The notes under the pieces are model-generated. The model was given only the letters and a program-made list of their open reading frames with translations. It did not search any database and was not told the origin of the DNA. Positions 39,481-51,101 of a stretch of DNA of 64,000 nt are shown here, one piece after another. The stretch spans positions 17,292,001 to 17,356,000 of the forward strand of contig NC_132971.1 of assembly GCF_047496725.1 (NCBI RefSeq), read 5' to 3'. The stretch comes from Anoplolepis gracilipes. Its lineage: Eukaryota; Arthropoda; Insecta; Hymenoptera; Formicidae. Position numbers and translations under genes: made by a program. Position 1 is the stretch's first letter, and the number at the start of each line of letters is the position of its first letter.

Positions 39481-42400
39481 TTGACTGTTATTAATTTTAT
39501 AGCAGTTTCCTTGATGTAAGATTATTCGTTTCTTTTAAATTAATCTGTATCAAAGTTGACTTTGCGTGACAATAAAGTAATTTTACACGAAAAATCCTTT
39601 TTTTATATTTTTGATTTTATAATATACTTAAAACTGATTTAATAGTTATGTTATTTTGTTATATGCGTTTTTTATTATGTTTTTTGCATTTTTATTTTTT
39701 TTTGTAATCCTTTTTGTTTTTCCGACTTCCGTTAATTTTATACATGACTTATAATTGTAAATTTTTGCATATTCTGTGTTTTTATGATTTTCTCAACATT
39801 TTCATTTTATATAACTTAATTTATTCAGTTTCTGTTGGTTTTATTATTGTTTTTTAATTTTGACTGTACTTGTTCAGATTTCCGTTAATTTTTTTCTAAA
39901 GCCCTATTATACTTTATTGATTTAACAAATTTCTTAATAAAAAAATGTTGGGCATTAATAATTATGAGTGACAAAATTACAGATGAAGAAAATTTCTGAT
40001 TTTAATTTCAAAAATCAAAATAAATAAAAAAACTTTTATTCTTTTATTTGACTCAATTAAGTTTTATTTTGACGGAAGTTCAATCTGAAAAATTGTTATT
40101 ATCAAGATACTCTTTTGTTCAGATTATATAACTAAACTGAATTCAAGCATTTTGTTCGTTATGCCTTTTAAAACTTATTTCACAATAATATATTTGCTAA
40201 TAATTCATTCGCCTAATCATTCTTAATAGATTGAAGGATCGCGATCACAATTGGCCACAAAAATATTCGATCCACGCAGAACTTGTGTAGAAAAAAAATA
40301 TACATAAGAAGCGTCTTTTGCCTTCTGCTTCGACGAAAACTCGCGGTTGGGCGCTGCAAAGTTTATCTTGCCGTCCCGTCTTTTTCTTTTCGCGAGAGAG
40401 AAAAAGGAAGCGAAAGAAAACCTCGGAAAGTTCCGGCAGCAGAAGAGAGGAAGATCCGGAAAGAGTGCTCTCTGGGCGTGGAAATGGGAAAAATCACGAA
40501 CAGCGCGGCGCATCTCAAGGATTCTCGGGTTAAAGTCACCGTGTACGCCGAAATCCCGGCCAGGGGCAAACGAAATTAGGAGCACGATGAACTAGTCCTT
40601 TGCGAGAACTCCAGCTCGTAGTAGCAGAAGGAGCAGTCTGAGATGAGCCCTGTTAAAATCCGATAAATCTCGCGAATACGTCGGACGTTCCGTTGAACAT
40701 GAAAGCACAACTTTCAACACGTTGCTTTCTCTCGCAAAACGGATTACTCATCAACGACAAGTAATAAGATCAATGCAAGACGCGCATAATGTACGAAAAA
40801 TATAGATTAGTTCTAATGCAACTTGAAATAGTTTAATCTTAATGTTGATTTCAGCAAACATATCATAAAGTTTATTAATCGAAATAGTGCTAACACTTTT
40901 TAAATTGTAAAATGCAGTTCTGAGATTTCACTGTAATTTAATTTTATATGAAAAATAATATTACAAAAATTGTTTTGTTACTATTTGTACAAATATTTTA
41001 GCTAATATTATATTTTTCCCTGTACAAGTAAGATAAGTTTGTAAAGATTAAAGTTTTTTCTCTTTTATAGAAATAAACATTTTTAACAATATATAGTAAT
41101 CTCTCAATATAATGAATAACTTTTTTGTATAATAAAATAATTGTTAATGAATGCCTCGATAAAAAACTGACAAAAACATTGTAGAATATTTAATAATTGT
41201 AAGATTATAAAGTGTGATAAAGCACGAAAGTAAAGAGCTAATCGGATGTGATTTTAATCAATAGAAATCATTATAATATGCGAAACTCGATATATATGAA
41301 TACAAACGTTCTTTCAATATCGTCGAGATAATTAATTCTGTCATAGTTCGTTACAATACTCTGCTTTCAAGATGTATGTTTTTAACGGTAGAAAGAATAC
41401 TTTGAGCAGTAGTTGCGCGATATATTGCGTTATAAATTCAATTGAAATGTAAAAAGTAAAACTGACTGCTAACGATTTTTATGCGATTCCGCGTTATCTT
41501 TGTGGGAATCACGAGGGAATAATTGTTAATATAGATAAAGACTTCATCAGCGTTGTCGCAGCTTTTTCGTCGTTATTAATTCAAAGTGATCGCGTATATA
41601 CATGTAGCGTTCGTCAAAATGAAACGTATTAAATAATCGTGTAATCGTTCGATGTACCTATATCTCTATTTGTATATTAAGCGACGCGTTGCATACAATT
41701 TCGTAAATTAGAACTACCTAGTGACAGGAAAAAGAGAAAACATAATCGGCTCTTGTTTTAGCATCAGTGAGAAGTTTCTTTTTTATCTGCCACATCCTTT
41801 GCCACATCCGGTTACATGTCTTGCATCTGTGTGTATGTATGCACATGTGAGCCGCGTATCTCACTATTCTTTATTTTGTTCCGGAAGTCAGGAGAGATTG
41901 TTTCAAACACACCGCTTGAAATATCAAATATAAATCGATGCAATTTGAAATTGCTGAGATAGAAAAAAGATAATTTTTTGAGGTTGCGCATCCAAAAATG
42001 TAATTTATAAATTGTATTATATACATAAAGATGTAGATAATGAATTGAGTGTAAAAATTAAAGTAATAAAAGAAAACTATACTAAAAAAATAAGCAATTA
42101 TAACACTTATTGCAAACGTAACGTTAAGAATATATGCATGTAGTATACATATTACATACATAACGCACATGACATTTAATAAAAAATGTAGAATATTTAA
42201 AATTTATCGGTATATACACAAAATTTTTACAAAAAAGAACACAGAGTACTTGTATTTCATATTCCTTTAATATTTCTTTTTTTTTTGTGATCAACGATTA
42301 ATTTAATTTAAAGGAATAATTTAGTATTTCAGAACAAATTATCTACTTGAAATTTAAATGTAACGGAGAAAAAATTAAGATAATTTTATTATCTTCCACA

Positions 42401-42599
42401 ATAATAAAAAAATTGAAAGTTTATTTTTATATTATATTATATTTTATGAAAAATAATCTGAAAATATCAGATTGAATTGTCAGCCAATGTCAAGAAAATT
42501 TAAACAGAGAGATAAAAGTGAGTAAAAATTTCTATACATATAATTTAGAGATTTCTGAAAAGGAAGATATATAACACAACAAACATCTAAGGATACGTA

Positions 42600-42748
42600 T
42601 TGTGCGCACAGTCAATAGGATTCATGCGAACCAGACAACAGACCGAAAGTATTTCGCATACATTTTCGTATAAGTCATGTGTATTCTCTTTCTATTTTAT
42701 TTTATTATTGTTTGTGTACGGACAACGAACTACAGATCGCACGATTTG
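42600..42748 (+). promoter_or_regulatory. Orphan promoter/exon 1 (copy E)
   Basis: The sequence AAAGTATTTCGCATACATTT matches AAGTATTTCGTATATATTTT of copy C and ATATTTCGTACG of copy B. The block ends CGCACGATTTG followed by GTAAGTAA, the family exon 1/donor signature. Neither a signal exon nor exon 3 is recognisable before the next promoter at 45570, so this looks like a leftover 5' end. The CCAAT boxes are degraded here (AGTCAATAGG, AACCAGAC). Confidence 0.55.
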
Positions 42749-43175
42749 GTAAGTAACGTCAAATCCGTTTAGCATTGTATTTTACTTGTCGTAAAAATTA
42801 AGTTTTTATTAATATATCATAACTGAAAATTCCATTGTTTGTCATAATTATTGGTATAATAAATTCGCAAGTTGAGGATTAAAGTCAGATTGAGGGTATA
42901 ATCCATTTTATGATTGAGAGTATTATCCATTTTTCCTATCAAATTGCCGCAGAATTATTTTTGCTTTGAACACGTTGCCTCAGCATTTATCATTTATATT
43001 TGTATAAATTTAAAATTATTATTTCTCTCTCGTAAAGTTTTTTATAAGGCTATCCGTTATTTTTTACATGTGTTAATAATTTGGGAAATATCAGAATTGA
43101 TTACAGAATCAGGTATAAAATAGAATTATTACTTTGATTTATATTATTCAGAAATATATTTATGTAATGAATATA

Positions 43176-43180
<5 letters not shown>

Positions 43181-43225
<45 letters not shown>

Positions 43226-43248
43226 AGAGAGAGAGAGAGAGAGAGAGA
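43181..43248. repeat. GA microsatellite
   Basis: A GA dinucleotide tract with one AAAA interruption at about 43220. Confidence 0.97.
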
Positions 43249-43589
43249 ACTTGTTCCGCTTTAATTTTATTATTAGATTATTAATTTTTTTTGCAAGAAA
43301 TAAAAATAAAAATAAAAATTCAATCTATGATACATTAAATATACATATAGATATAAGATGTAAAATATATAAATTTAAATGTATGAATATTAGGTTTATA
43401 TACATATAAAACATTGCACATGTGCAAGAAAAATCAGTTTTTGAAAAAAAAAAGAGTATAAGTATAACATATAAATGTATGTACGTGTATATATTGTAAT
43501 GTAGATATGTAAAGTATTTAAAATATCTTTGTTTCTTTTGTGATACGAAAAAAGTCAAAGGCGAAAATTGTTTAAATCAAAGGGACTAA

Positions 43590-44330
43590 TATCCTGACAA
43601 GCAAAAATCTTTTTTGCGTCATCTTTTTGAGAGATTTCAAAATTATCAACATTTTCTTAAATGAGATGACATATTTTCATTAACGCAATAAACCTTTTTT
43701 AAAGGGTACATCTTTGTACTGAAACGTATAATAAAATTTTATTACAGTTTTTTTTAAACATGGTTCAAAGTAATTGTAAGATTAATCATCCTATTATATA
43801 TATAGTCATTGTAAGATTAATATATCCTATATAATTGAATTTGTTTTTCTATAAGCTACAGCATTGCGTTAATGAAAATATGAAAAGGTACATCTTTTGA
43901 TCTTTTAAAAAAAGTTAATCTTTTGATTTTTTTAAAGTTACATTTAGGTTTTTTTATAAAAGATACAGCTTTTGATCTTTTTTAAAGGTACATCTAGGTT
44001 TTTTATAAAGTCGCAAAATTTCTCAATTCTATGATTTTCAATTTAACTCGGTAGTCTCAATGTATGTATCTACATACATACAATAGAATGTTTTTATTTA
44101 AAATATATTTACAAACATTTATGCAATACAGTTGTAGAAAGACGCAGAAAAATATTTTGGCTTACATCCAAGTTATAGTCTCAACAATTGTTGAGAATAG
44201 ACGGAGATTCTGCGAATGAATTTTACAAAGGAAACCTAGATGTACATTTAAAAAAATCTAAAAATGTCCTTTTTTAAAAAAGCATATCTTTGAGCTAAAG
44301 CGTACAATAAATTTTATTATAGTTTGCTTT
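43590..44330. repeat. Complex repeat with recurring AGGTACATCT motif
   Basis: TTTTAAAGG(G)TACATCTTT-like strings recur at about 43700, 43890, 43932-43950, 43986 and, inverted, at about 44235-44260 (AACCTAGATGTACATTT). Two longer direct copies contain AC(G)TA(C/T)AATAA(A)TTTTATTA near 43722 and 44306. CTCAACAATTGTTGAG near 44190 is a 16-bp perfect palindrome. It looks like a decayed repetitive element with no coding frame. Confidence 0.55.
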
Positions 44331-44472
44331 CCTAAATGTGATTTGTAATTCAAGATAATTCTGAATAAGTGCAATAAATTTAAAAAAATAATTCTTTGAT
44401 TTTTTTCTAGAAAATTAAGAGGAATCTTTTATATAAATATAAACTCGTTTAGTCTTTAGAGTTACACTCCTC

Positions 44473-44940
44473 TAAAAAGAGAGATAAAAATTACGTTTTT
44501 ATTCTTTTTTTTAAATTTTGGATAAGTTAAGGAATGAAATTTAGTGGGCATTTTCTATTAATAAAAAGAGTACTTATAATACTTTTTAATCCTTCCGTAT
44601 CGTAGTTTATGCCATTTAGCACCATGCTATGCATAAAAACTTATTTTAGTTTTTTACTTGTATACTATTAATTTTATAAATATTATTGATTTTATGAAGT
44701 TTCTAAATAAATCAAGTTTTTTAACGCATATTTTTAGATGATCTTGTTCCAGTTAAAAAGTTCTAAATAAAACATCAAACAGAAGTTGTTAGTTTCAGCT
44801 TCTTATAATGACAGAAGGATTAAAAAATATTAATAAATATCTTTTTACTAGTGGAAAATATCTAGAAAATTTCATTTTTTTAACTTGTCCAAAATTTAGA
44901 AAAAAAGTAAAAATTTAATTTTCATCTCCTTCTTTTAGTA
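44473..44940. mobile_element. Foldback MITE with about 135-bp arms
   Basis: The left arm (44473-44615) and right arm (44805-44936) are inverted copies. TTTAAATTTTGGATAAGTTA in the left matches the reverse complement of the right arm, TCTAAATTTTGGACAAGTTA, and TTTTTAATCCTTCCGT matches TTTTTAATCCTTCTGT. A spacer of about 190 bp separates the arms. No coding frame. Confidence 0.8.
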
Positions 44941-45569
44941 TAATAACGAATAGAAACATTTTAACTGTGAATTTAAATTAACCAATTTTAAAAAGATTTA
45001 GCTTCATGTTGATATAAATTTAACTATCCACACAATTATGAAATCGTAAAAGTAGCACAACAAATTTTAATGATTATTTTTTGTAATTATTTTTACGAAC
45101 TTTATTTTTCCGTTTTGTAATTTTGGATTAATTTAAAAATTTTAATAAACATTTGCAAAATTAATATTTGTAAAATAAACATTTGCAATATCTGTATTAC
45201 AAAAAAGTTCAAAGAATAATGTAAAGCACTTTTTATTGGAGAATATGTAATAATAGTATAATATAATATAGTACATATTAATAGAATAGTAAAATGTAAA
45301 TAAAAGATATTTAAATAAATAATAAAATAAAATATAAAAATACAATTTATAAAGAAAATAATTTTTAATAACACATAAGGGCTCTTAATTTTTTTAAATG
45401 TATATGCATATTAAAATACATAAATAAATAAATAAATCTATATATATGTATATTAACATTTTTTTTACTGCAATGTATATTTTAATTTAATTTAAATAAC
45501 TATAAACCTTGTATATGTTCTAAGATTCTTGTCAAGGAAAACATGATGATTGTAAACAATCTTGTGAAG

Positions 45570-45722
45570 ACACGGACAACCAATAGAAGAAATCGTGCAA
45601 GTAGACCAATAAATCATAATATTTCGTACGTATCTCTCTTACAAGCCGTGTGTTCGTCTTGATATAATTGTGATAGTGTTGTTCGTATATAGAAAATGAA
45701 GAAATAACTAAATCACGATTTG
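45570..45722 (+). promoter_or_regulatory. Copy B promoter and non-coding exon 1
   Basis: CCAAT boxes lie at 45580-45584 and 45606-45610 (26 bp apart), followed by ATATTTCGTACG, then CTCTCTTACAAGCCGTG matching copy A. The exon end is AATCACGATTTG against GTAAAATC. The following intron start aligns with copy A (AGTATTAATTTTTAAATCAA). The transcription start is not determined. Confidence 0.6.
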
Positions 45723-45984
45723 GTAAAATCCATAAGATAATATTGAAAAGTATTAATTTTTAAATCAATTAATTAGCGCTTTATATCAGTTATCAATATA
45801 TCAATTGCTGTATTTAATTTTCTGTTCATTAAAAAGTCATAGTAAAAAAGAAGTTTTATAGATTAAGTATAATTTTTAGATACTTCATAGTTTCTTACTT
45901 TCAATATAAAATAAAGTTTACTATTATACGGTTTTATGTAGATTGTTTTTGATTTTTTTATTGAAGTTGAAAAATCATATGAAA

Positions 45985-45987
<3 letters not shown>

Positions 45988-46037
<50 letters not shown>

Positions 46038-46090
46038 AATAAACTTTTTAATAAATTTAATAAACTTTTTAATAAATTTAATAAATAATA
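45988..46090. repeat. TA tract plus short tandem array
   Basis: The TA microsatellite (45988-46033) is followed by a roughly 22-bp unit (AATAAACTTTTTAATAAATTT) repeated about two and a half times. With the dispersed repeat that follows to about 46175, this occupies the place where copy B's signal exon should be. Confidence 0.8.
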
Positions 46091-46380
46091 AACAACGGCT
46101 AAAACTTTTCGAATGTTACTTAAAGAGTTGACCATGACAACATATGTCAAGATCAAAGTCATTGAAACTGGGTCATCTATGTGATACTTTTATCTTTATA
46201 TTTAATAAGTTGATTTATTCGTACAATTAATTTCTAGAACAAAATTACTTTGCTAATATACTAGAGTTTTTTTATTAGTAGAATATTTTTTTAAGTAAAT
46301 ATGAAATATTTTTTACTTAAAGTGAACATCTGTATCTAACAAAATTAATCAATTAGATTAATTGTTATTATTTTTTTCAG

Positions 46381-46604
46381 ATATTGTAACTAAACCTGAT
46401 AAATCATCAACAATTAAAATTAATAAACACATAGGAGTTGATATAGAAGAAAACTTTTATGTAACCACTAAATTAAATAGTTTATATGAAATAAATGCAG
46501 ACAAAAAATTTATGAAGGAGTTTGTATATACATATATTAGAAATATTCCTATTAATAATACTTGGGATATTTGTAATTTTGATGTTGTCTGTATTTTATT
46601 ATAG
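46381..46604 (+). pseudogene. Copy B exon 3: ectodomain and helix, frame-offset
   Basis: The acceptor TTATTTTTTTCAG precedes the exon. Entry in phase 1 gives Asp-Ile-Val-Thr-Lys-Pro-Asp-Lys, then an open polar stretch with several Asn/Asp/Glu and Lys residues. That frame ends in TAG (46602-46604) exactly at the donor GTAAATCAATT, which is identical to copy D's donor. The frame shifted by one base is open from about 46518 to the exon end. It encodes a strong hydrophobic helix (Ile-Phe-Leu-Leu-Ile-Ile-Leu-Gly-Ile-Phe-Val-Ile-Leu) and reaches the donor in phase 2, matching exon 4. So the ectodomain and the helix sit in different frames. The exon is 224 nt, against 262 in copy D. No signal-peptide exon is found upstream. 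Confidence 0.6.
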
Positions 46605-46836
46605 GTAAATCAATTCTGTAATAATCATATGAATATTTTTATATTCAATTAATTTATTTAAAAATATTTAATTTTATATTGTTACTTAAATAGTTAATTG
46701 TATGTGTGTGAAATTATAATAACAATAAATATTTAAAAGATATAAAATAAAATAATACTAAAGAAAATTGTAACAATGTTTAATGCATTTTTATTTAACT
46801 CATTAATTTTATGATATATATATGTATATATATCAT

Positions 46837-47350
46837 ATAGGGTAATTCAAAACATTGATGATCCTAATGTCCTTAAAATTACATATTCTTGAGCAAATTC
46901 TAAGACAATTTTTCCTTTTATAAAATTTTATTTAAAGCTTAGTTTTTAAGTTATAATTTTTAAATAGTTAGCTATTTACGAGCCAAATACAACGGGCATG
47001 AAGGGACGGCGCAACGTGTCATCAGACTAATGGCTTCCCTACGGTCAATAATATTGTATAATATCGTATAGAATCCAATAATAATTCAATAAACTTCAAA
47101 TAATAATATTGTGTAATAATCATAATAGTTATTGTGTAATATTATTAACCGTCTACAGGAGTCATTTGTTTCATGACGCGTTGCACCGTCTCTACTTGCC
47201 CGTTGTATCCGGCTCGAAAATAGCTAACTATTTTCAATTATAACATAGAAACTAAACTTCAAAAAAAATTTTATAAAAGGAAAAATTATCTTAGAATTTG
47301 CTTAAGAATGTCATCTTAAGGTATCAGGTTGTTTTGAATCACCCTGTATA
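46837..47350. mobile_element. MITE in the exon 3-4 intron of copy B
   Basis: Arms of about 220 bp are inverted. The left starts ATAGGGTAATTCAAAACA, and the right, reverse-complemented, starts TACAGGGTGATTCAAAACA. Pairing extends through AGTTAGCTATTTACGAGCC / AGTTAGCTATTTTCGAGCC to the central TTAATAATATT region. It sits between TA-rich flanks, consistent with TA target preference. No coding frame. Confidence 0.85.
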
Positions 47351-47523
47351 TATATATATACAATATTTACACTATACATTTTGTTAAATATTATATTTTA
47401 TACAATATTTGCTTACTGCAATACACACACACACACACACACACAATTTAACAATTACTATCTTTCATGAAGAAAATGTCTAATTTATCACAAATGTTTT
47501 CATTATTAAAAATTATTTTTTAG

Positions 47524-47695
47524 ACGTAAAATATATATTCTGTGTATGAGACGTTGGCCGAACTTTTACAATCGTTGTCTTCATGTCTGCGAATGGTATA
47601 TCTGTTTCTTTAATTACATTCCCTGTCTCAATCGATTCTCTGATCGTGCTTATCAAGCAAGTAATTATCAAAGTTTTCGATATAACATACATAAT
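47524..47695 (+). CDS. Copy B exon 4: cysteine-rich tail exon
   Basis: After the acceptor AAATTATTTTTTAG, the first base completes an Arg codon (AG|A) and 57 further codons are open to the donor at CATAAT|GTAAGT, in phase 0. Copy D exon 4 ends with the same His-Asn|GTAAGT and the same phases. The peptide is basic and aromatic, with five Cys at exon codons 7, 18, 22, 27 and 34 and a Tyr/Asn/Gln-rich end. It would form the tail after the transmembrane helix, or a lumenal domain if topology is reversed. The open frame across 171 nt in AT-rich DNA, with matching phase and boundary, supports it as a real exon. Whether this copy is expressed is uncertain because upstream exons are damaged. Confidence 0.6.
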
Positions 47696-48039
47696 GTAAG
47701 TAAAACACAAGAGTAAACTATAAAAGTAATATATATATATATTTAATAGAATTATTTGATTACTCTACAATGAGATATTTTACATAGACAAGGACAGATG
47801 AATGTAAATGTGCACGTACATATTTACTATATGTATGCATATATGAAAAAAATTATAAATTTACACACACATAAATTATAAACGTATATACATTTACTTT
47901 ATAAAAATGAATTTAATATAATGTATATAACAAGCTTTCTCTCCACTTCTCTCTCTTTCTCGTTTATTATTTTATTTAAAATTTAAATCCTTAAAAACAT
48001 ACGATTTGAATATATAATAAAGAAGATATTTCTTTGCAG

Positions 48040-48211
48040 TACAAATAATAGCATTGCAATATTGATGATAAAACTAAAATAGAAAAAGTTGGATAAGAAA
48101 CTGTGATCTTAAATTTTGTTAAAGTTTAGGAGAAAAGAGCAGGTAACAAATTTTTTTTACTCATGACTTTTGCGAATTATTATAAAAGTTATCTTTATTT
48201 CTTTTTAATAG
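48040..48211 (+). pseudogene. Fragment B' exon 2 with lost donor
   Basis: The acceptor TTTCTTTGCAG and the 5' UTR align with copy C exon 2 (GCAATATTGATGATAAAAC; GAAACTGTGATCTTAAATTTTG versus ATAAAACTGCGATCTCAAATCTTG). The ATG at 48163 opens 16 codons (Met-Thr-Phe-Ala-Asn-Tyr-Tyr and so on, ending Phe-Phe-Leu-Ile) plus G. The donor GGTAAGAT of other copies is replaced by GGACCAGT, and the signal peptide is less hydrophobic. It lies after copy B exon 4 and before exon 5 at 48430, so it is a partial unit inserted or left in the array. Confidence 0.6.
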
Positions 48212-48429
48212 GACCAGTCTAATTGTTTTATATAAATACTCAATTATCAAAGTATTACAGTTTTTCTCACTAATAGAAATGTGCTTGATAAAGGTCATTT
48301 TTTTATAAAAATAAGCAAATTTGAATATCTTTCAAAAATTGTCCTTAATTATATATATATATATATATACACTTTATATTTTTTTTACTAATTTTATGTA
48401 ATAATTTTATTTAATCTAATTCATTGTAG

Positions 48430-48489
48430 CTGCGAAAGAGGGTATATTTAATTCAAGATGTTAACATTGATGTTTTTACAAACTATTAA
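48430..48489 (+). CDS. Terminal exon 5 of copy B/B'
   Basis: The acceptor TAATTCATTGTAG precedes it. Phase 0 gives 19 codons (starting Leu-Arg-Lys-Arg-Val-Tyr-Leu-Ile) and a stop. Phase 0 fits exon 4 of copy B at 47695, so a B exon 3-4-5 transcript is structurally possible. The downstream 3' UTR (AAAGATTCACTTATTTATGA; GACATTTAAATGCATTAG) aligns closely with copy C. The residue reading differs from D and A, whose exon 5 stops after seven codons. Confidence 0.5.
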   Translation: MRKRVYLIQDVNIDVFTNY

Positions 48490-49240
48490 AAGATTCACTT
48501 ATTTATGATATCGACAAGACATTTAAATGCATTAGGCTCAATGTTTTACTTCAAATTTTTAGACATTGCATATGTTATGTATAATTAAATTTTATTAAGC
48601 TTTTTAATGAATCTGTAATGTAATGACGAAACAAGGAACTACTCTAAAAAAATGAAAGATTGCTTTTTATTACTCATCTGATTTTTTTATTTTTTATGTG
48701 CAAATATTATGTATAACATAAGAATTAATTTTGAGGTTAATGATTGATTATCAGGAACATTATAAATATTGAAAATAAAATTTTAATTTTTTTAATAAAA
48801 AATAAATATTAATTTTATTTTTCAAATTTAGATTTAATATTGAATTTACTATAGCCTATATACGATAAAATTCTACAGATAATCAGTTATTCAATTTTTA
48901 TATTAAATATTTTTTACGTAAGAGTTATAAAATTTTTTATTAATAATTAATTTATCATTATCAGCAAGTTGCCATATTATATATATACATAATAATTTTG
49001 CAGTAAAAAATCAATAAAAGATAAAAGAAATTATTTATAATTTGAGAATACGACTGAGATCTTTTCTGATATTTTTGTATAAACACTGTTAATTGTTTAA
49101 GATGTGCAAGATGAATGGCATTTCGATCGATTTTTATAAATAATACAAACTGAATTGATAGGTTTTTTCATAATAATCAGCAACACAAGCAGTTTTATGC
49201 ATATTCTATTAATTGTAAATACAAATATTGACCGAGGGGT

Positions 49241-49516
49241 TGGTCACTGAGGTAATTTTTGTACAAGGGCTAGGTAATTCAGCGACAATCCCAGCAAAAT
49301 TTTGGCTAATCCAAGGTTATTTTTGGTAAATCTAAATAATCTTTAGCTTAAAATAATTAGCGTTAAAATAATTTAAAGTAAAATTTCTTTTTCAAAATTT
49401 ATTTTTAATTTAAGATACTATTAGGTAATCTTAAGTAATCCGAGGTATAATTTAAGGGTAATCCGTATCAAAGGGTAATTTTTGTACATTATAACTGTTA
49501 GTGACCAACCCCTCGA
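49241..49516. mobile_element. hAT-like MITE with 8-bp target duplication
   Basis: The terminal inverted repeats are perfect over 16 bp: CGAGGGGTTGGTCACT on the left and AGTGACCAACCCCTCG on the right. Both sides carry the 8-bp direct repeat ATATTGAC. The homologous place in the segmental duplicate (near 55840, TTTTGATATATATGCCTCAT) is uninterrupted, so the insertion post-dates the duplication. The 8-bp duplication is typical of the hAT superfamily. There is no transposase frame, so the element is non-autonomous. Confidence 0.9.
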
Positions 49517-50939
49517 TATTGACATAAGCCTCATTAATTACATAGCAAATATCAAAATTGATTTAATAGATAAAAACTAATTGCTAAAACTAATTGCTAA
49601 ATATTACTAAAAAAAATTTATATCAATATTTAGTTTTTTATATTATTTATAAAAATTTATCAAAATCTCACCATTCATTCTCGGGTACCTTGTATTTAAA
49701 AAATACGAATGAAAATGTTCTATAACATTTTCGCAGGACAATATACATTTAACAATAATTTACAATATCTAAAAATGAAGAATTTATACAAATATGTGTT
49801 AAAATGTTTTAAATTGTATATGATTAATGTGCATTATATATTTACTTACATACATATGTTAACTGACACACATACATGGCGACTTTTTTACTGTTTATAA
49901 CATAAGTTTTTTATAATATAATTTTTTTAAATTTTCTTTCGTTTTTTTTTTTGTTACATAATATTGAAACCAAACTTGTATTTTTCAGAAACGTTATTGA
50001 TCAAAAATATCGGCAAAAAAATCATTGCAGACAAAAAGTTAAAAAAAGCATTTTTAAGTTTAAAATTTCAGCTTTAATATGCTATTGATAATTTTGAAAA
50101 TTTATTAATCTTTTTACTATTTAAACATTAAAAAATTGTACATCAAGAAATTCGAAAAATTTAAAGGTTGCTAATATTTTTGGCTTTATGTATGTATGTA
50201 TGTATATATGTATGTATATATATTAAATTGTGTATAGCGTATAGAATATTAAGAATACGTAAAATATTATTAATTTAAATTATTTGGGTCTTTTGCTCAT
50301 GTAAAAGCAATGTTGTTCATTCAAGCATATTATACATATAATCTCATTTATGTTATTTATAGAATTATATTGCACACATAATAAATTGAAACAACGAGCT
50401 ATAATATTTTTGAAAGAATAATGATTTTACATTTTAAAATATATTAATTTTAAGTGTTTATTTTTAAATTTGTATATTTGTCACATATAAATATAATATA
50501 TTTTTTAGCCAAAACATAACACTCACATGTTGAGATTTTAGGCAACAATTATTTCAATATAAAAAATTTATTTTAATTAATGTAATTTTAAAAATTACAT
50601 TAATCTTATGTTCTAATTTTAATAAGTACTTGATACTATTGTGTCTATAACCTAAATAATATCAAAATAATTTAATAATATAAAATCATTATTTTGTGAT
50701 TTAATACATTAACACCATTAAAGATATAATCATTATTTTTTAGCAATAAGAAAATTTATATATTATTCTTTTATACATAAATATCAATTTAAGCATTGTG
50801 TGTGCATTATTAGCAAATCGTCTGTTATGTCCAAGTCCAAAATGCAAGCGGTAAAAAAGGAGCAGATTTTCATATAATTTTAAGATTACCTAAACATACA
50901 TATTTCAAACTTTACGCGTTTTAGAATAAATAATTATAA

Positions 50940-51101
50940 GCAGCCAATAAGAAGAAAGCTAAACGAATGGACCAATTGATACTAAGTATTTCGTATATAT
51001 TTTGTTTTTCACAAATATATATATATATATGCCCGTCATTACATGTCATGGTGTCATTTACGTTTAAAGGACTTAGAAACAACGACTTCAATTACGATTT
51101 G
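50940..51101 (+). promoter_or_regulatory. Copy C promoter and non-coding exon 1
   Basis: CCAAT boxes lie at 50944-50948 and 50972-50976 (28 bp apart), followed by AAGTATTTCGTATATATTTT (compare copy E). The exon end is CAATTACGATTTG against GTAAGACT. This is the cleanest example of the family promoter. A TA tract lies between the ATTTCGTA box and the exon end. Confidence 0.65.

Larger units (their letters stand above)
32480..42590. other. Gap between copy A and the next family exon
   Basis: About 10 kb with no supported gene. It is AT-rich, with a TC microsatellite at 36635-36683 and TA tracts at 37848-37910. GC-richer non-coding patches lie at 35480-35860, 36000-36350, 38440-38720, 39040-39480, 40220-40790 and 41500-41900. 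The patch at 40340-40580 is open in several frames on both strands and is not called coding. A 60-codon plus frame at 36782-36964 starts at ATG but has no recognisable motif. Confidence 0.5.
48353..49915 (+). repeat. Segmental duplication, left member
   Basis: This starts with ACACTTTATATTTTTTTTAC and the exon 5 acceptor and runs through TTCTCGGGTACCTTGTATTT to about 49915. It aligns throughout with 54572-56440. Shared blocks include TTGAATTTACTATAG..CTATATACGATAAAA and CAGTAAAAAATCAATAAAAG. It carries a MITE (49241-49516) absent from the right member. Confidence 0.85.

Noticed and set aside
40223..40595. Overlapping open frames around 40.2-40.6 kb, up to 120 codons
   Set aside because: At least three plus frames and two minus frames are open together, with purine-rich composition. 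No recognisable domain or consistent exon ends.
42914..43123. Open frame after orphan exon 1 E as its coding exon
   Set aside because: It has no ATG start, no signal-peptide pattern and no family donor. It does not align with exon 2 or exon 3.
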